Shown here piece by piece: positions 8,165-16,371 of a DNA stretch of 64,000 nucleotides. Location of the stretch: positions 248,001-312,000 of the forward strand of contig NZ_JACYHA010000001.1 in assembly GCF_014837155.1 (NCBI RefSeq), given 5' to 3'. The stretch is from Litchfieldia stipae. Lineage in GTDB: Bacteria; Bacillota; Bacilli; Bacillales; Bacillaceae_L. The notes under the pieces were generated by a model that saw only the letters and a program-made list of their open reading frames with translations, was not told where the DNA came from and ran no database searches. Numbering within the stretch: the stretch's first letter is position 1; each line of letters begins with the position of its first letter. The translations under genes were made by a program, and so were the position numbers.

Positions 8165-9358
8165 TTAACGATTTAAGCGCATCTTTTGTTTCCTTCCATA
8201 GGTTAACGTTCTCCAGAACCATTCGACTGGACCAAATTGATAACGGCTTAACCACCATTTACTAATTCCTAGCTGGACTATAAATATAACAACAGTAAGG
8301 ATGACCCCAAAAAAAGGACTCACTTTCCCATAGAAACCAAGGCCATAATGATAAAAAATCAACGTACACATCACTGATTGGAACAAATAATTACTGAGCG
8401 GTAATCTTCCAACATATCCAAATGGAGAGAATATTGACTGCCATAGCTTTTTCCTAGTCAATAAGACAATTGTTGTAGCATATACAAGCGCCATAGCTGG
8501 TCCACCAATCGCATCCTGAACATAGTCGGTGGCGATGTTTTTTTCAGTATAATAAGGTAATAGCTTCATTGGGATGGCAATGACCAGCGAAATGTATAAT
8601 AGCCTCCTAATAACGAGTAAATGACTTTCAACTTGTGCAAACCATTTTTTCTTTGCAATATACGCTCCTAAGAGAAACATAGGTAACAACGCAAACACTA
8701 AGAACAATCCATTTCCGAGGTTATTAACATAATACCAATCTTGGATTCTTTGCATTGTTATTTCAATAAATGAACCTGAACTATAAATCTTTGTTGTCTC
8801 TTCCACTAAGTGAGATGAATAAGTTGGAATGAGGCTCGTTGGTTCGACTAAATAAACAAGCATAAGTAATCCAAAAAACAAGAATGTTGGCACAAATATA
8901 AGTAATAATGACACAACCAATAATGAAGTTGGCTTTGTTTTGTGAAAGACTAGATATAATGCGCCAATTATCGCATATGATATCAATATATCCCCATGCC
9001 AAATAAGAAAAGCATGGATACAACCAATAAATAGCAAAATAAGTAATCGTCTCGTAACTAAACTTGGATACGAATAACCCTTTTGAACCGCTCTCTCTTG
9101 AAAAAGAACCATCCCAAATCCAAATAAAAATGAAAATAAAGTATAGAAATTCGCTTGAGCAAAAAGGTCAATAAATGTAAGAGTAGCCAAATCAAGTGCT
9201 GATGACCACCAGTCCTCTGGCTGCAAATATACAGATGGAGAATTAAACGCTGGCATATTGACAAGGAAAATACCAAAAATCGCAAAGCCTCTTATTATAT
9301 CAATCACTTTTATTCGTTCCGTACTTGAGATGGGCTGTAACTCATGGGAACTCATCAT
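8165..9358 (-). CDS. DUF418 domain membrane protein
   Basis: An integral membrane protein of 397 residues with about ten hydrophobic segments. The opening RIKVIDIIRGFAIFGIFLVNMPAF is the signature of the YeiB/YxaH-like DUF418 family, and the C-terminal DUF418 part has GRLPLSNYLFQSVMCTLIFY and …GPVEWFWRTLTYG. The function is unknown; relatives are thought to be transporters or acyltransferase-like proteins, which is not shown here. The gene is divergent from gerPA with only about 90 bp between starts, so its promoter region and the sigma-K promoter of gerP lie back to back. B. subtilis lacks this gene at this place. Confidence 0.85.
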   Translation of the reverse strand: MMSSHELQPISSTERIKVIDIIRGFAIFGIFLVNMPAFNSPSVYLQPEDWWSSALDLATLTFIDLFAQANFYTLFSFLFGFGMVLFQERAVQKGYSYPSLVTRRLLILLFIGCIHAFLIWHGDILISYAIIGALYLVFHKTKPTSLLVVSLLLIFVPTFLFFGLLMLVYLVEPTSLIPTYSSHLVEETTKIYSSGSFIEITMQRIQDWYYVNNLGNGLFLVFALLPMFLLGAYIAKKKWFAQVESHLLVIRRLLYISLVIAIPMKLLPYYTEKNIATDYVQDAIGGPAMALVYATTIVLLTRKKLWQSIFSPFGYVGRLPLSNYLFQSVMCTLIFYHYGLGFYGKVSPFFGVILTVVIFIVQLGISKWWLSRYQFGPVEWFWRTLTYGRKQKMRLNR

Positions 9359-9389
9359 TCAAACATCACATCCTATTTTTTTAATCTCA

Positions 9390-9418
9390 CACCATTCTAT
9401 TCGTTTAAGCATATTATA
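9390..9418 (+). promoter_or_regulatory. Sigma-K type promoter of the gerP operon
   Basis: CACC (9390-9393, matching mACm), a 16-base spacer, then CATATTATA (9410-9418, matching CATAnnnTA). This is a full match to the late mother-cell sigma-K consensus and lies 34 bp before gerPA. The B. subtilis gerP operon is known to be expressed late in the mother cell. Confidence 0.8.
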
Positions 9419-9451
9419 ACAAAGATATTAACCAGATAAAGGATGTTTAAT

Positions 9452-9673
9452 ATGCCAGCTATCGTTGGAGCTGTAAAAGTAAATAGTATTGGGAACAGTA
9501 GTATCTTTAATATCGGCGATGTTTTTAATATTTCCCCAGCTAGTACAGCAAAAACCTTTGCGGGAGCAGGCTCATTTAATACTGGGGATGGAATGCATGT
9601 CAATAATCAACGAAGTGTGACAAATACGTATGACACAGACGCGATTGATCAGGTGAATATTGCCAACGCTTAA
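9452..9673 (+). CDS. gerPA: Spore germination protein GerPA
   Basis: A 73-residue protein starting MPAIVGAVKVNSIG, the hallmark of the GerPA/GerPF family. GerP proteins act in the spore coat so that germinants can reach the inner-membrane receptors. I start at 9452, since AAAGGATG lies 7 bases upstream and this gives the family's 73 residues; an in-frame ATG at 9443 overlaps the ribosome site. The NTGDGMHVNN and AIDQVNIANA segments are shared with the two GerPF proteins at 11301 and 11640. It is the first gene of the operon, directly after a sigma-K promoter. Confidence 0.95.
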   Translation: MPAIVGAVKVNSIGNSSIFNIGDVFNISPASTAKTFAGAGSFNTGDGMHVNNQRSVTNTYDTDAIDQVNIANA

Positions 9674-9690
9674 ACTCAGAGGGGATGTTT

Positions 9691-9906
9691 ATGAACTTCT
9701 ATATCAATCAGAATATCTCTATTCACTTTTTTAAAATTGGAAGTGTAAGTAATTCATCTGTCTTACAAATTGGCAGTGCAGGAATGATTAAATCCCTCTC
9801 AAACAATTATAATACCGGGGGATTTCTCGAATCTGCTCCTGAAGCAAGTGCTACCTCAGGACCCATATCAGGACCAGTGGTTCCTTTACAGCCACCTACA
9901 TCCTAG
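9691..9906 (+). CDS. gerPB: Spore germination protein GerPB
   Basis: A 71-residue protein, MNFYINQNISIHFFKIGSV…SVLQIGSAGMIKSLSNNYNTGGF…, ending in a proline-rich tail. The VLQIGSAG and NTGGF elements identify it as GerPB. The start at 9691 follows AGAGGGGATG; the ATG at 9685 lies too close to the ribosome site. It begins 17 bp after gerPA and belongs to the same sigma-K transcript. It acts in the coat with the other GerP proteins in germinant permeability. Confidence 0.93.
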   Translation: MNFYINQNISIHFFKIGSVSNSSVLQIGSAGMIKSLSNNYNTGGFLESAPEASATSGPISGPVVPLQPPTS

Positions 9907-10023
9907 AGATGAATTACACTAAAATACTCATTGTTTCGGTTTCCTTGCATACTTTTAAACTATATAACAAGATTTCTCGTTTTATACCAAGAGGGTTTGG
10001 AATATGCTCTGGGAGTGGTCACA

Positions 10024-10656
10024 ATGTACACAGGTTATCATGAAATAGTCACATATCTAAGAGAATTACACAAATTTGTCGAAATGCAGAATCGTCGTAT
10101 TCACTCATTGGAACAGAAAATCCAAGAGTTACAAAACTCCGTTCAAGAGTTGAGACAACGTCCAAGTACCAATATCGAGCGAATTGAATATAAGTTCGAT
10201 CAATTAAAAGTCGAAACACTTGAAGGAACCTTAAATATCGGATTAACTCCAAATGGAGAAAACATTGAGGATTTTAGTGTGACACAAGGGAATATGAATG
10301 TTCCGGACATGAGAAACGGGCAACAGAATGAAGAATACCACACATTACACGATAGCATTCACACAGATGTCGTTGATTACTTAGATCATGATTGTTATGA
10401 ATTTATAAGAGAAGTTGAACAACAAGCAAATCACAAGCTCGATGATTCATATCGCGACTTTATTATTGACGACATTCGAAATCAAATCCCAGAACGAATT
10501 AACTATTACTTAAAGCAACAGCAGCCACTTCTTCATTCAGCTGATAGATTGGAAGAAATGAAGACTAAGACAGTCCGAACAGTGATTAATGATATTCAGA
10601 ATTCAATTGTTACATTCATGAATAATATGCCAAATGAAATGAAAGGTGGTAAATAA
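10024..10656 (+). CDS. gerPC: Spore germination protein GerPC
   Basis: A 210-residue protein, the largest of the operon. The start at 10024 follows GGGAGTGG and gives MYTGYHEIVTYLRELHKF; the upstream reading-frame extension is hydrophobic nonsense. Residues 5-50 form a heptad-rich coiled coil (ELHKFVEMQNRRIHSLEQKIQ). The region around 55-80 carries the GerPC consensus RIEYKFDQLKVETLEGTLNIGL. The C-terminal half is acidic and helical. In B. subtilis GerPC is needed for stability and function of the GerP proteins in the coat. It starts 117 bp after gerPB, a long gap for the operon, in which I see no promoter. Confidence 0.93.
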   Translation: MYTGYHEIVTYLRELHKFVEMQNRRIHSLEQKIQELQNSVQELRQRPSTNIERIEYKFDQLKVETLEGTLNIGLTPNGENIEDFSVTQGNMNVPDMRNGQQNEEYHTLHDSIHTDVVDYLDHDCYEFIREVEQQANHKLDDSYRDFIIDDIRNQIPERINYYLKQQQPLLHSADRLEEMKTKTVRTVINDIQNSIVTFMNNMPNEMKGGK

Positions 10657-10658
10657 AA

Positions 10659-10838
10659 TTGAATTTCACCGTTGTTAACAAGGAGATTCAAGTAGGTCAT
10701 ATTGACATTGTTGCGGTATCCTCATCATCTGTCTTTTTAGTTGGTGATACAAGAAATATTACATTATCTTCTGCCTTTGACACCCCACCTGAATCATTAA
10801 TTATCGGGTCATTTGTACCTTTAGCACCTCAAGGTTAA
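10659..10838 (+). CDS. gerPD: Spore germination protein GerPD (small, TTG start)
   Basis: A short gene of 59 residues starting at TTG 10659, 8 bases after GAAAGGTGGT and 2 bp after the gerPC stop. The product contains GHIDIVAVSSSSVFLVGDT and ends SAFDTPPESLIIGSFVPLAPQG. The DTPPESLIIG…PLAP tail is diagnostic of GerPD. It lies in the expected order between gerPC and gerPE. The SSSVFxxGD element is shared with GerPB and GerPE, suggesting a common fold within the operon. Confidence 0.93.
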   Translation: MNFTVVNKEIQVGHIDIVAVSSSSVFLVGDTRNITLSSAFDTPPESLIIGSFVPLAPQG

Positions 10839-10841
10839 ACG

Positions 10842-11300
10842 ATGTTTAGACGACTATCGATTGTTGAAGCCATTTATGTTAATTCAGTTTCATTTAGCTC
10901 CATATTCGAGATAGGTGACTCCCGCTATATCACACCTGTTATGAAAGCTTTAGCCGTTAAAAGAGAGCATCCTATTCTCTTTACAAACGAAGGGAACTTT
11001 AATGAATTTTCTATTTTCACAAGACCAATCGCACAAGTCGCTACCCCTGAAGTCATCAATATGGCTGTATTTAATGAAAAACCTTCTATTAATGTGAAAA
11101 CGATAAGAGTTACCGGTGTCTCTTCTTCTTCCGTTGTCCACATTGGTTCGACTAATATGATTAGAGCTGAAGCAAGAATTAAGCATATCAGACAACTTCG
11201 AAGGCAACCCGATGATGTTCCTACGTTACAATCTGATGAGCTACCAAATAATCAGAATCAGGAAGGACACACCCCTTCCGATGATCAAGGAGGAAACTAA
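10842..11300 (+). CDS. gerPE: Spore germination protein GerPE
   Basis: A protein of 152 residues starting 3 bp after gerPD. It has two copies of the family element: VEAIYVNSVSFSSIFEIGD at the N-terminus and VKTIRVTGVSSSSVVHIGS from about residue 85, so it looks like an internal duplication. The tail after residue 120 is hydrophilic and rich in Q, D and N. It is about 20 residues longer than I recall for B. subtilis GerPE, mostly in this tail. AAGG lies upstream of the ATG. Coat protein of the GerP set. Confidence 0.92.
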   Translation: MFRRLSIVEAIYVNSVSFSSIFEIGDSRYITPVMKALAVKREHPILFTNEGNFNEFSIFTRPIAQVATPEVINMAVFNEKPSINVKTIRVTGVSSSSVVHIGSTNMIRAEARIKHIRQLRRQPDDVPTLQSDELPNNQNQEGHTPSDDQGGN

Positions 11301-11519
11301 ATGCCAGCAATAGTTGGTCCATGTAAAATAAATAGTATTGACGGTGGAGTTGTAAACTTTGGTGATTCTTTTTATCTGTCTCCAAAAGATGCCGCTAAGA
11401 CAAATGCAGGATCTGGAGCTTTTAATACTGGGGATTTTATCATGACAAATAGTGGTGCAAGCGCAACTAACACGATTGATCCAGACCTTAACGATCAACA
11501 AGTCACTGCAAATGCTTAA
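11301..11519 (+). CDS. gerPF: Spore germination protein GerPF (operon copy)
   Basis: A 72-residue protein, MPAIVGPCKINSIDGGVVNFGDSFYLSPK…, the last gene of the gerP operon. It starts immediately after the gerPE stop, with AAGGAGG positioned inside the gerPE 3' end. GGVVNFGDSFYLSPK, NTGDFIMTN and the ANA end are the GerPF consensus. A hairpin terminator follows at 11526. A near-twin lies at 11640 under its own promoter. Confidence 0.95.
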   Translation: MPAIVGPCKINSIDGGVVNFGDSFYLSPKDAAKTNAGSGAFNTGDFIMTNSGASATNTIDPDLNDQQVTANA

Positions 11520-11525
11520 CAACTA

Positions 11526-11555
11526 AGGCTAGTTCTTGACGAACTAGCCTTTACT
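11526..11555 (+). terminator. Terminator of the gerP operon
   Basis: AGGCTAGTTC pairs with GAACTAGCCT around TTGAC; the T-run is interrupted (TTTACTT). Confidence 0.75.
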
Positions 11556-11576
11556 TCTTCTGATTGTTTTAAAGTG

Positions 11577-11605
11577 AACATTTACTGCACACAAAACATA
11601 TAGTA
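11577..11605 (+). promoter_or_regulatory. Sigma-K type promoter of the second gerPF gene
   Basis: AACA (11577-11580), a 16-base spacer and CATATAGTA (11597-11605) match mACm-N16-CATAnnnTA fully, the same layout as the promoter before gerPA. It lies between the gerP terminator and the second gerPF gene. Confidence 0.8.
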
Positions 11606-11639
11606 AATAGTAAAATTGAAAGATAAAGGGTGCTTAAAT

Positions 11640-11858
11640 ATGCCATCGATCGTAGGACCAATAAAAATTAATAGTATCGGCGGAGGAGTCGTCAACTTTG
11701 GAGACTCTTTTTACCTATCACCGAAGAGCACATCAAAAACCAATGCTGGTTCAGGATCATTTAACACAGGAGATTTCATAAATACCAATAATGGGCTTAA
11801 TGCAACAAATACCTTTGATTCTGACGCAAACGATCAACAGCTTACGGCAAATGCTTAG
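11640..11858 (+). CDS. Second GerPF-like spore germination protein
   Basis: A 72-residue GerPF paralogue starting MPSIVGPIKINSIGGGVVNFGDSFYLSPK. It is nearly identical to gerPF in the first 30 residues and diverges in the middle (NTNNGLNATNTFDSDANDQQ). I start at 11640, after AAAGGGTG. It is outside the operon: the gerP terminator lies before it and a separate sigma-K type promoter at 11577 drives it, so it is expected in the mother cell at the same time as gerP. Repeat copy C begins 29 bp after its stop codon and may serve as its 3' end. It probably arose by tandem duplication of gerPF. Confidence 0.9.
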   Translation: MPSIVGPIKINSIGGGVVNFGDSFYLSPKSTSKTNAGSGSFNTGDFINTNNGLNATNTFDSDANDQQLTANA

Positions 11859-11886
11859 TCTAAAGTCCAGACAAGTTTTTTCTTAT

Positions 11887-12049
11887 GGCTGTTTTCGTAT
11901 ATATTGTGACTTTTAATACCGCAGCCTGAATACACTCCGCATCCTGTGGGGACCCACGCATCCCACGGGAGTCCCCCGTGTATTCAGTCTGCTAGAAATC
12001 TCATTTTCAATAATTCATCTCAAAACAACAAACTTTGAGAAAACAGCCT
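11887..12049. repeat. Dispersed palindromic repeat, copy C (inverted, intermediate core)
   Basis: The same element as at 5016, 5189 and 12440, but in the opposite orientation, bounded by GGCTGTTTTCGTAT and TTGAGAAAACAGCC. The inner arms are CTGAATACAC and GTGTATTCAG. Its core (CCCACGCATCCCACGGGAGT) differs from both the short and the long types. It fills the gap between the second gerPF gene and the small gene at 12153. Confidence 0.85.
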
Positions 12050-12152
12050 TACTTATTTAGAATTAGTCTTTTGCTTTAGGGACAGTTGTACAAACGTTTC
12101 TCCTCATCTTTCATACAATTTAGTGAAGTGTTTAAAAAAGGAGGAGAGAACC

Positions 12153-12398
12153 GTGAATTATTACGATATGTGTTGTAGATATAAAGGTCAGGTTGTGACA
12201 ATTACTGATAAGGCAGGTAAGCGTCATTGTGGACGTATTGTTGAGGTGACTAGAACGCATGTTTATATCGCTCCAGAAGGCGGAAGAAATTTAGGTGGCT
12301 TTGGTTATGGTTTTTATGGCGGTTGGGGCTTTGCTCCGTATGCCATTCCACTTGCTTTTATCGGAGGATTAGCATTAGGAGCAGCATTTTTCTGGTAA
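12153..12398 (+). CDS. Small protein with KOW/Sm-like N-terminus and Gly-rich hydrophobic tail, unknown function
   Basis: An 81-residue protein started at GTG 12153, 5 bases after AAGGAGGAGA; an in-frame ATG at 12123 lacks a ribosome site. Residues 8-40 (YKGQVVTITDKAGKRHCGRIVEV…) resemble the small beta-barrel modules found in unnamed Bacillus proteins, with GRIVEVTRTHVYI as the conserved strand pair. The rest is a Gly/Phe/Tyr-rich stretch and one hydrophobic helix (IPLAFIGGLALGAAFFW). A CATACAAT box at 12112-12119 could be a mother-cell sigma-E -10, but the -35 is unconvincing. Lying next to gerPF it may be a spore surface protein; this is inference. Confidence 0.75.
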   Translation: MNYYDMCCRYKGQVVTITDKAGKRHCGRIVEVTRTHVYIAPEGGRNLGGFGYGFYGGWGFAPYAIPLAFIGGLALGAAFFW

Positions 12399-12406
12399 TC
12401 ACAAGA

Positions 12407-12437
12407 AAGAACTGAGGAAGCCCTCAGTTCTTTTTTA
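12407..12437 (+). terminator. Terminator of the small gene at 12153
   Basis: AAGAACTGAGG pairs with CCTCAGTTCTT around AAGC and is followed by TTTTTT. Repeat copy D begins 3 bases later. Confidence 0.9.
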
Positions 12438-12439
12438 AT

Positions 12440-12604
12440 GGCTGTTTTCCCAAAGTTTGTTGTTTTTTGAGGTGAATTAATTGAGAATAGATTTCTAGCA
12501 GACTGAATACACTAAAGACTCCCGTGGGACTAGTTGGCTCCCACAGGACGCGGAGTGTATTCAGGCTGCGGTATCAAAAGCAACAATATATACGAAAACA
12601 GCCT
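12440..12604. repeat. Dispersed palindromic repeat, copy D (short core)
   Basis: Almost identical to copy A: left end GGCTGTTTTCCCAAAG, right end CGAAAACAGCCT, inner arms CTGAATACAC and GTGTATTCAG, core ACTAGTTGGCTCCCACAGG. The left inner arm has lost the GGGG run (CACTAAAGACTCC). It is placed between the terminator at 12407 and the addA stop codon, that is, between convergent genes. Confidence 0.85.
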
Positions 12605-12615
12605 TTTTTATTGAA

Positions 12616-15600
12616 TTAATTCATGCTGAGCATATATCCACCGTCAAAGAAATACAAATACTTTTCAGTTAATGGTTTTCTCCATATTGCTTCGATAGCC
12701 TTCGTGTATAACTCCAACTGAACTTTATAACGTTCTTCAAGTATTGGTTTTGCTTCCTCAAAATCTCGGAATCGATTCGTTAATTGATCCGTTTTGTAAT
12801 CGACTAACACTATTCCTTCCTCATCTTCGAAGAGACAATCAATTACCCCTTGGATGAGTACATTTTCAGTTTGAGCTTGGTCCCAATCAGAATATGCCTC
12901 ACTCGCAGGAATCCCCACACTAAAGGGAACCTCACGCCTGACCTCTTTTGCATTAATCATGCGCAGCCCAATATCAGTTTGAAAGAAATTGACAACATGA
13001 TCTATATCAATAACTTCTCCTTGTTGAGGTGTTAGTAGCTCATTGTTTATCATTTTTGCAATTAACTCTTTAATTATTTCGTGATTAATGACCTTCGTTA
13101 AATCTACATGCTGCATGACCATATGCATCGCAGTTCCAACCTCGGCTGGTGTTAATGATGTTTGCTGCATAAAACGAGGCCGATCAACAAGCGGTGCTTT
13201 AAATTTCTTCTGAAATGAAAAATCACTATATTCATCAACACGATCACGCTGGCGTTTAATTTCAGAAACACTTTGCTTTGAACGATGAATAGTCGATAAA
13301 TGATTTGGATAGGACCACTTCAATTGTCGCTCGATTTGATCCTTATAGACGGATTCTTTCTCTACCTTTTCTCCTTCCTTGATGGAATGAAGAAGTTGTT
13401 CATTCGTCTTCTCTTCTAATTGGATGATCTCTTGTAACTCATCGGCTTGAATTCGTTGCACATTCCATTTGGCTGGATGATTTACAATCTCTTCAGGGAT
13501 GCTTGATAACTGATCTTCACCACGAAGAATGTTTCCATCTCGATGCCTAATTAGAGCAGGTCCAATCCAATCAAGATAGCTTTTGGCATTTGCTCGTCTA
13601 AGGTCAGAAAGCAACCATCGCTTATTAGTTAGCTCGTCTTGCCATTTTGCTGTTTTCTTATCATAATCATTGATAGTCCCAACAAGAATAAGTTTCTCCT
13701 TAGCTCTTGTCAGTGCAACATATAGAACTCGCATTTCTTCAGCAATTAATTCGAGTTTCATTTTCTTCTTAATGGCCTGCATCGGTAATGTTGGGTAGGT
13801 AATTCTTCGCTTTGGATTAACATACTTTGAACCAAGGCCCAATTCCTTATCAAGTAAATATTTCTTATTTAAATCCATCATATTAAATTGCTTTGAAAGG
13901 CCACCAACAAATACGACTGGGAACTCAAGCCCCTTACTGCTGTGGATCGTCATCATCCGAACGACGTCCTCTTGTTCACCAAGTGCTCTGGCTGTTCCTA
14001 AATCGTCGCCACGCTCTTGCATACGTTCGATGAATCGTAAGAAGCGGAATAACCCTCTAAAAGCTGTTGACTCATATTGTCTAGCTCGGTCATAGAGTGC
14101 TCTTAGATTCGCTTGACGCTGTTTTCCACCTGGCATTCCTCCAACAAAGTCATAGAAATGAGTTTCTCTGTATAATTGCCATATTAGCTCGGATAATCCA
14201 CCTTGCCTTGCCATTCTTCGCCAGTTTCTAATTTGGATTAGGAAGTCATTTACCTTTTTTGCAGTCTCATTTGAAAGAGAATGATTTGTTACAAATTGCT
14301 TTAATGCATCATAGAAGTACCCTGATTTTTCAGCAATCCGAATCGATGCAAGCTCATTAGCATCTAAGCCTACAATCGGTGATCTTAAAACTGATGCTAG
14401 CGGGATATCCTGATATGGGTTATCAATCACTTTTAACAGAGACATCATGATGGCTACTTCTGTTGCTTCAAAGTAACCAGTCGATAAGTCCGCATATACT
14501 GGTATCCCTTGTTGTTTAAATTCTTCCATCATTTGCGGTGCCCACGGCATTGATCGTAATAAAATCACTATGTCACGGTACATTAAATTTCTCGTTCCAT
14601 TCATGCTACGATCATAGATTTGAAACTGAGAAGCAATCATTTGTTTGATTTCCTTTGCAATTGTTCTCGCTTCAAGCTGTGCCGTTTCAAGCTCTTGCTG
14701 ATCAAACATCGCCACATGCTCTCCATTACTGTCATCAGATAATGATTTCTCCTCCTCATTACCTTTCCGATCTATTAATAGTAACTCAGCTGACATGGCT
14801 TCATTTGCAGGATAATTCGCTCCAAGCTTTAATTGTGCATCATCATCATACTCAATCTCACCAATGGTTTCTCCCATAATTTGTTTAAATAAGAAGTTTG
14901 TACTGTCTAACAATTCTGCCCGGCTCCGGAAATTCTTTGATAGATCAATGCGTAGTCCGCTATTTTCTCCATCCTTGGTGAACCGTTTGTACTTACTTAA
15001 GAATAAGAACGGTTCTGCTAATCTAAAACGATAGATTGATTGTTTCACGTCACCAACCATAAATAAATTCCCTGATTGCTCATCCTCTTTTGTAACTAAC
15101 TGAAGAATTGATTCTTGAACCATATTGGTATCTTGATACTCATCTACTAACACTTCTTCAAAATGCTGACGATATTCACGAGCAGCATCAGACGGAATCA
15201 GCTCATTCACAGCAGTTGGATGACGTAGAATTTGCAAACAATAATGCTCTAAATCTGAGAAATCAACAAGTCCTTTTTCTTGTTTAGCGGCTTGGAATTT
15301 AACCCCAAAAGCTTTCACAAGAGAAATAAGCATGTCAATCGACGACTTCATTTCAAGTAAATCAGATAAATAACTATCAGGCTTTCGGTCAAACAATTCT
15401 TCCTTTATCTTCTTTATTTGATTCTTCGCTTCATCTCTTAGTGTGGTAACTGTTTTTAAAAGCACCGCATCATACTCATCACCCTTACATGCCTTGGCCG
15501 TCTTAAAGGTAATAGTTTGCATCTCATCATATAATGATTGCCACGATCCCTCTTTTGCACGTATCAATTGGTTGAGCTGTTCAAGATCTGTTTCAATAGT

Positions 15601-16371
15601 TACTGCTCTAGGAGCTGGACCGCCTGGCTGTTTTGTGATTTCCAATGCTTTTTCAAGATTTTCCTTAGCACTCTCTAGAACAAGTGATACATCGTTCATT
15701 AAATAAGGTAAGAACACGGTATCCTCTAACGATAATCCTTCAACATTGTACATATTTACCATCTCATCTAACCAATTAGTTGGGGTAGGATGGGCTCTTG
15801 AAAATTCATATAATTTTCGAATCATCGTAGATAGCTCTATGTCATTACGATCATTTGAATATCGATCGACTAAGTCAAAGAAACGTTCATTGTCTGGAAT
15901 ACTATACTGTTCCTCAAGTAAACTTTCCATGACTTCATCACGTAGAAGCTCACCTTCCGTATCATTTGCAATTCGAAAGCCAGGGTCTAGTTCAATCAAA
16001 TAATAATATTTCCGAATGACGTTCAAACAAAAAGAATGCAGGGTTGATATTGATGCTTGATTTAAAAGAGTAAGCTGCCTTCTTAAATGTGTTGATTCTG
16101 GCTGGTCCTTTAACTCTTTTTCTAATGCCTCACCAATACGATTTCTCATTTCAGCTGCAGAAGCATTTGTAAACGTTACGACCAATAGACGATCTACATC
16201 AATTGGATGAAAGGTAGAGGTTACTTTCTTAATAATTCTTTCAACCAATACCGCTGTTTTCCCTGAACCTGCGGCAGCTGCAACTAAAATATCCTGTCCA
16301 CTTGCAACAATCGCTTTCCATTGATCATCCGTCCAAGTACTTCCAGCAGGCTTTGCGATCAAATTATGCAT
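12616..16371 (-). CDS. addA: AddA: ATP-dependent helicase/nuclease subunit A
   Basis: The 1251-residue motor subunit of AddAB, which processes double-strand DNA ends for recombination until it meets Chi. The UvrD-type helicase shows Walker A AAAGSGKT (32-39), TFTNASAAEM, LVDEYQDTN (Walker B), GDVKQSIYRFR and VRMMTIHSSKGLEFPVVF, then …RVLYVALTRAKEKLIL. The C-terminal RecB-like nuclease has VDYKTD (Asp and Lys at 1191 and 1193). The gene overlaps addB by 8 bp (ATGCATAA), so the two are translationally coupled. In B. subtilis sbcD and sbcC come next, but here the repeat and an unrelated convergent gene follow. Confidence 0.97.
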   Translation of the reverse strand: MHNLIAKPAGSTWTDDQWKAIVASGQDILVAAAAGSGKTAVLVERIIKKVTSTFHPIDVDRLLVVTFTNASAAEMRNRIGEALEKELKDQPESTHLRRQLTLLNQASISTLHSFCLNVIRKYYYLIELDPGFRIANDTEGELLRDEVMESLLEEQYSIPDNERFFDLVDRYSNDRNDIELSTMIRKLYEFSRAHPTPTNWLDEMVNMYNVEGLSLEDTVFLPYLMNDVSLVLESAKENLEKALEITKQPGGPAPRAVTIETDLEQLNQLIRAKEGSWQSLYDEMQTITFKTAKACKGDEYDAVLLKTVTTLRDEAKNQIKKIKEELFDRKPDSYLSDLLEMKSSIDMLISLVKAFGVKFQAAKQEKGLVDFSDLEHYCLQILRHPTAVNELIPSDAAREYRQHFEEVLVDEYQDTNMVQESILQLVTKEDEQSGNLFMVGDVKQSIYRFRLAEPFLFLSKYKRFTKDGENSGLRIDLSKNFRSRAELLDSTNFLFKQIMGETIGEIEYDDDAQLKLGANYPANEAMSAELLLIDRKGNEEEKSLSDDSNGEHVAMFDQQELETAQLEARTIAKEIKQMIASQFQIYDRSMNGTRNLMYRDIVILLRSMPWAPQMMEEFKQQGIPVYADLSTGYFEATEVAIMMSLLKVIDNPYQDIPLASVLRSPIVGLDANELASIRIAEKSGYFYDALKQFVTNHSLSNETAKKVNDFLIQIRNWRRMARQGGLSELIWQLYRETHFYDFVGGMPGGKQRQANLRALYDRARQYESTAFRGLFRFLRFIERMQERGDDLGTARALGEQEDVVRMMTIHSSKGLEFPVVFVGGLSKQFNMMDLNKKYLLDKELGLGSKYVNPKRRITYPTLPMQAIKKKMKLELIAEEMRVLYVALTRAKEKLILVGTINDYDKKTAKWQDELTNKRWLLSDLRRANAKSYLDWIGPALIRHRDGNILRGEDQLSSIPEEIVNHPAKWNVQRIQADELQEIIQLEEKTNEQLLHSIKEGEKVEKESVYKDQIERQLKWSYPNHLSTIHRSKQSVSEIKRQRDRVDEYSDFSFQKKFKAPLVDRPRFMQQTSLTPAEVGTAMHMVMQHVDLTKVINHEIIKELIAKMINNELLTPQQGEVIDIDHVVNFFQTDIGLRMINAKEVRREVPFSVGIPASEAYSDWDQAQTENVLIQGVIDCLFEDEEGIVLVDYKTDQLTNRFRDFEEAKPILEERYKVQLELYTKAIEAIWRKPLTEKYLYFFDGGYMLSMN

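Noticed and set aside
10925-11207. Minus-strand frames of 72 and 85 codons inside gerPE
   Set aside because: They are shadows of the gerPE coding frame, with no ribosome site and no family resemblance.
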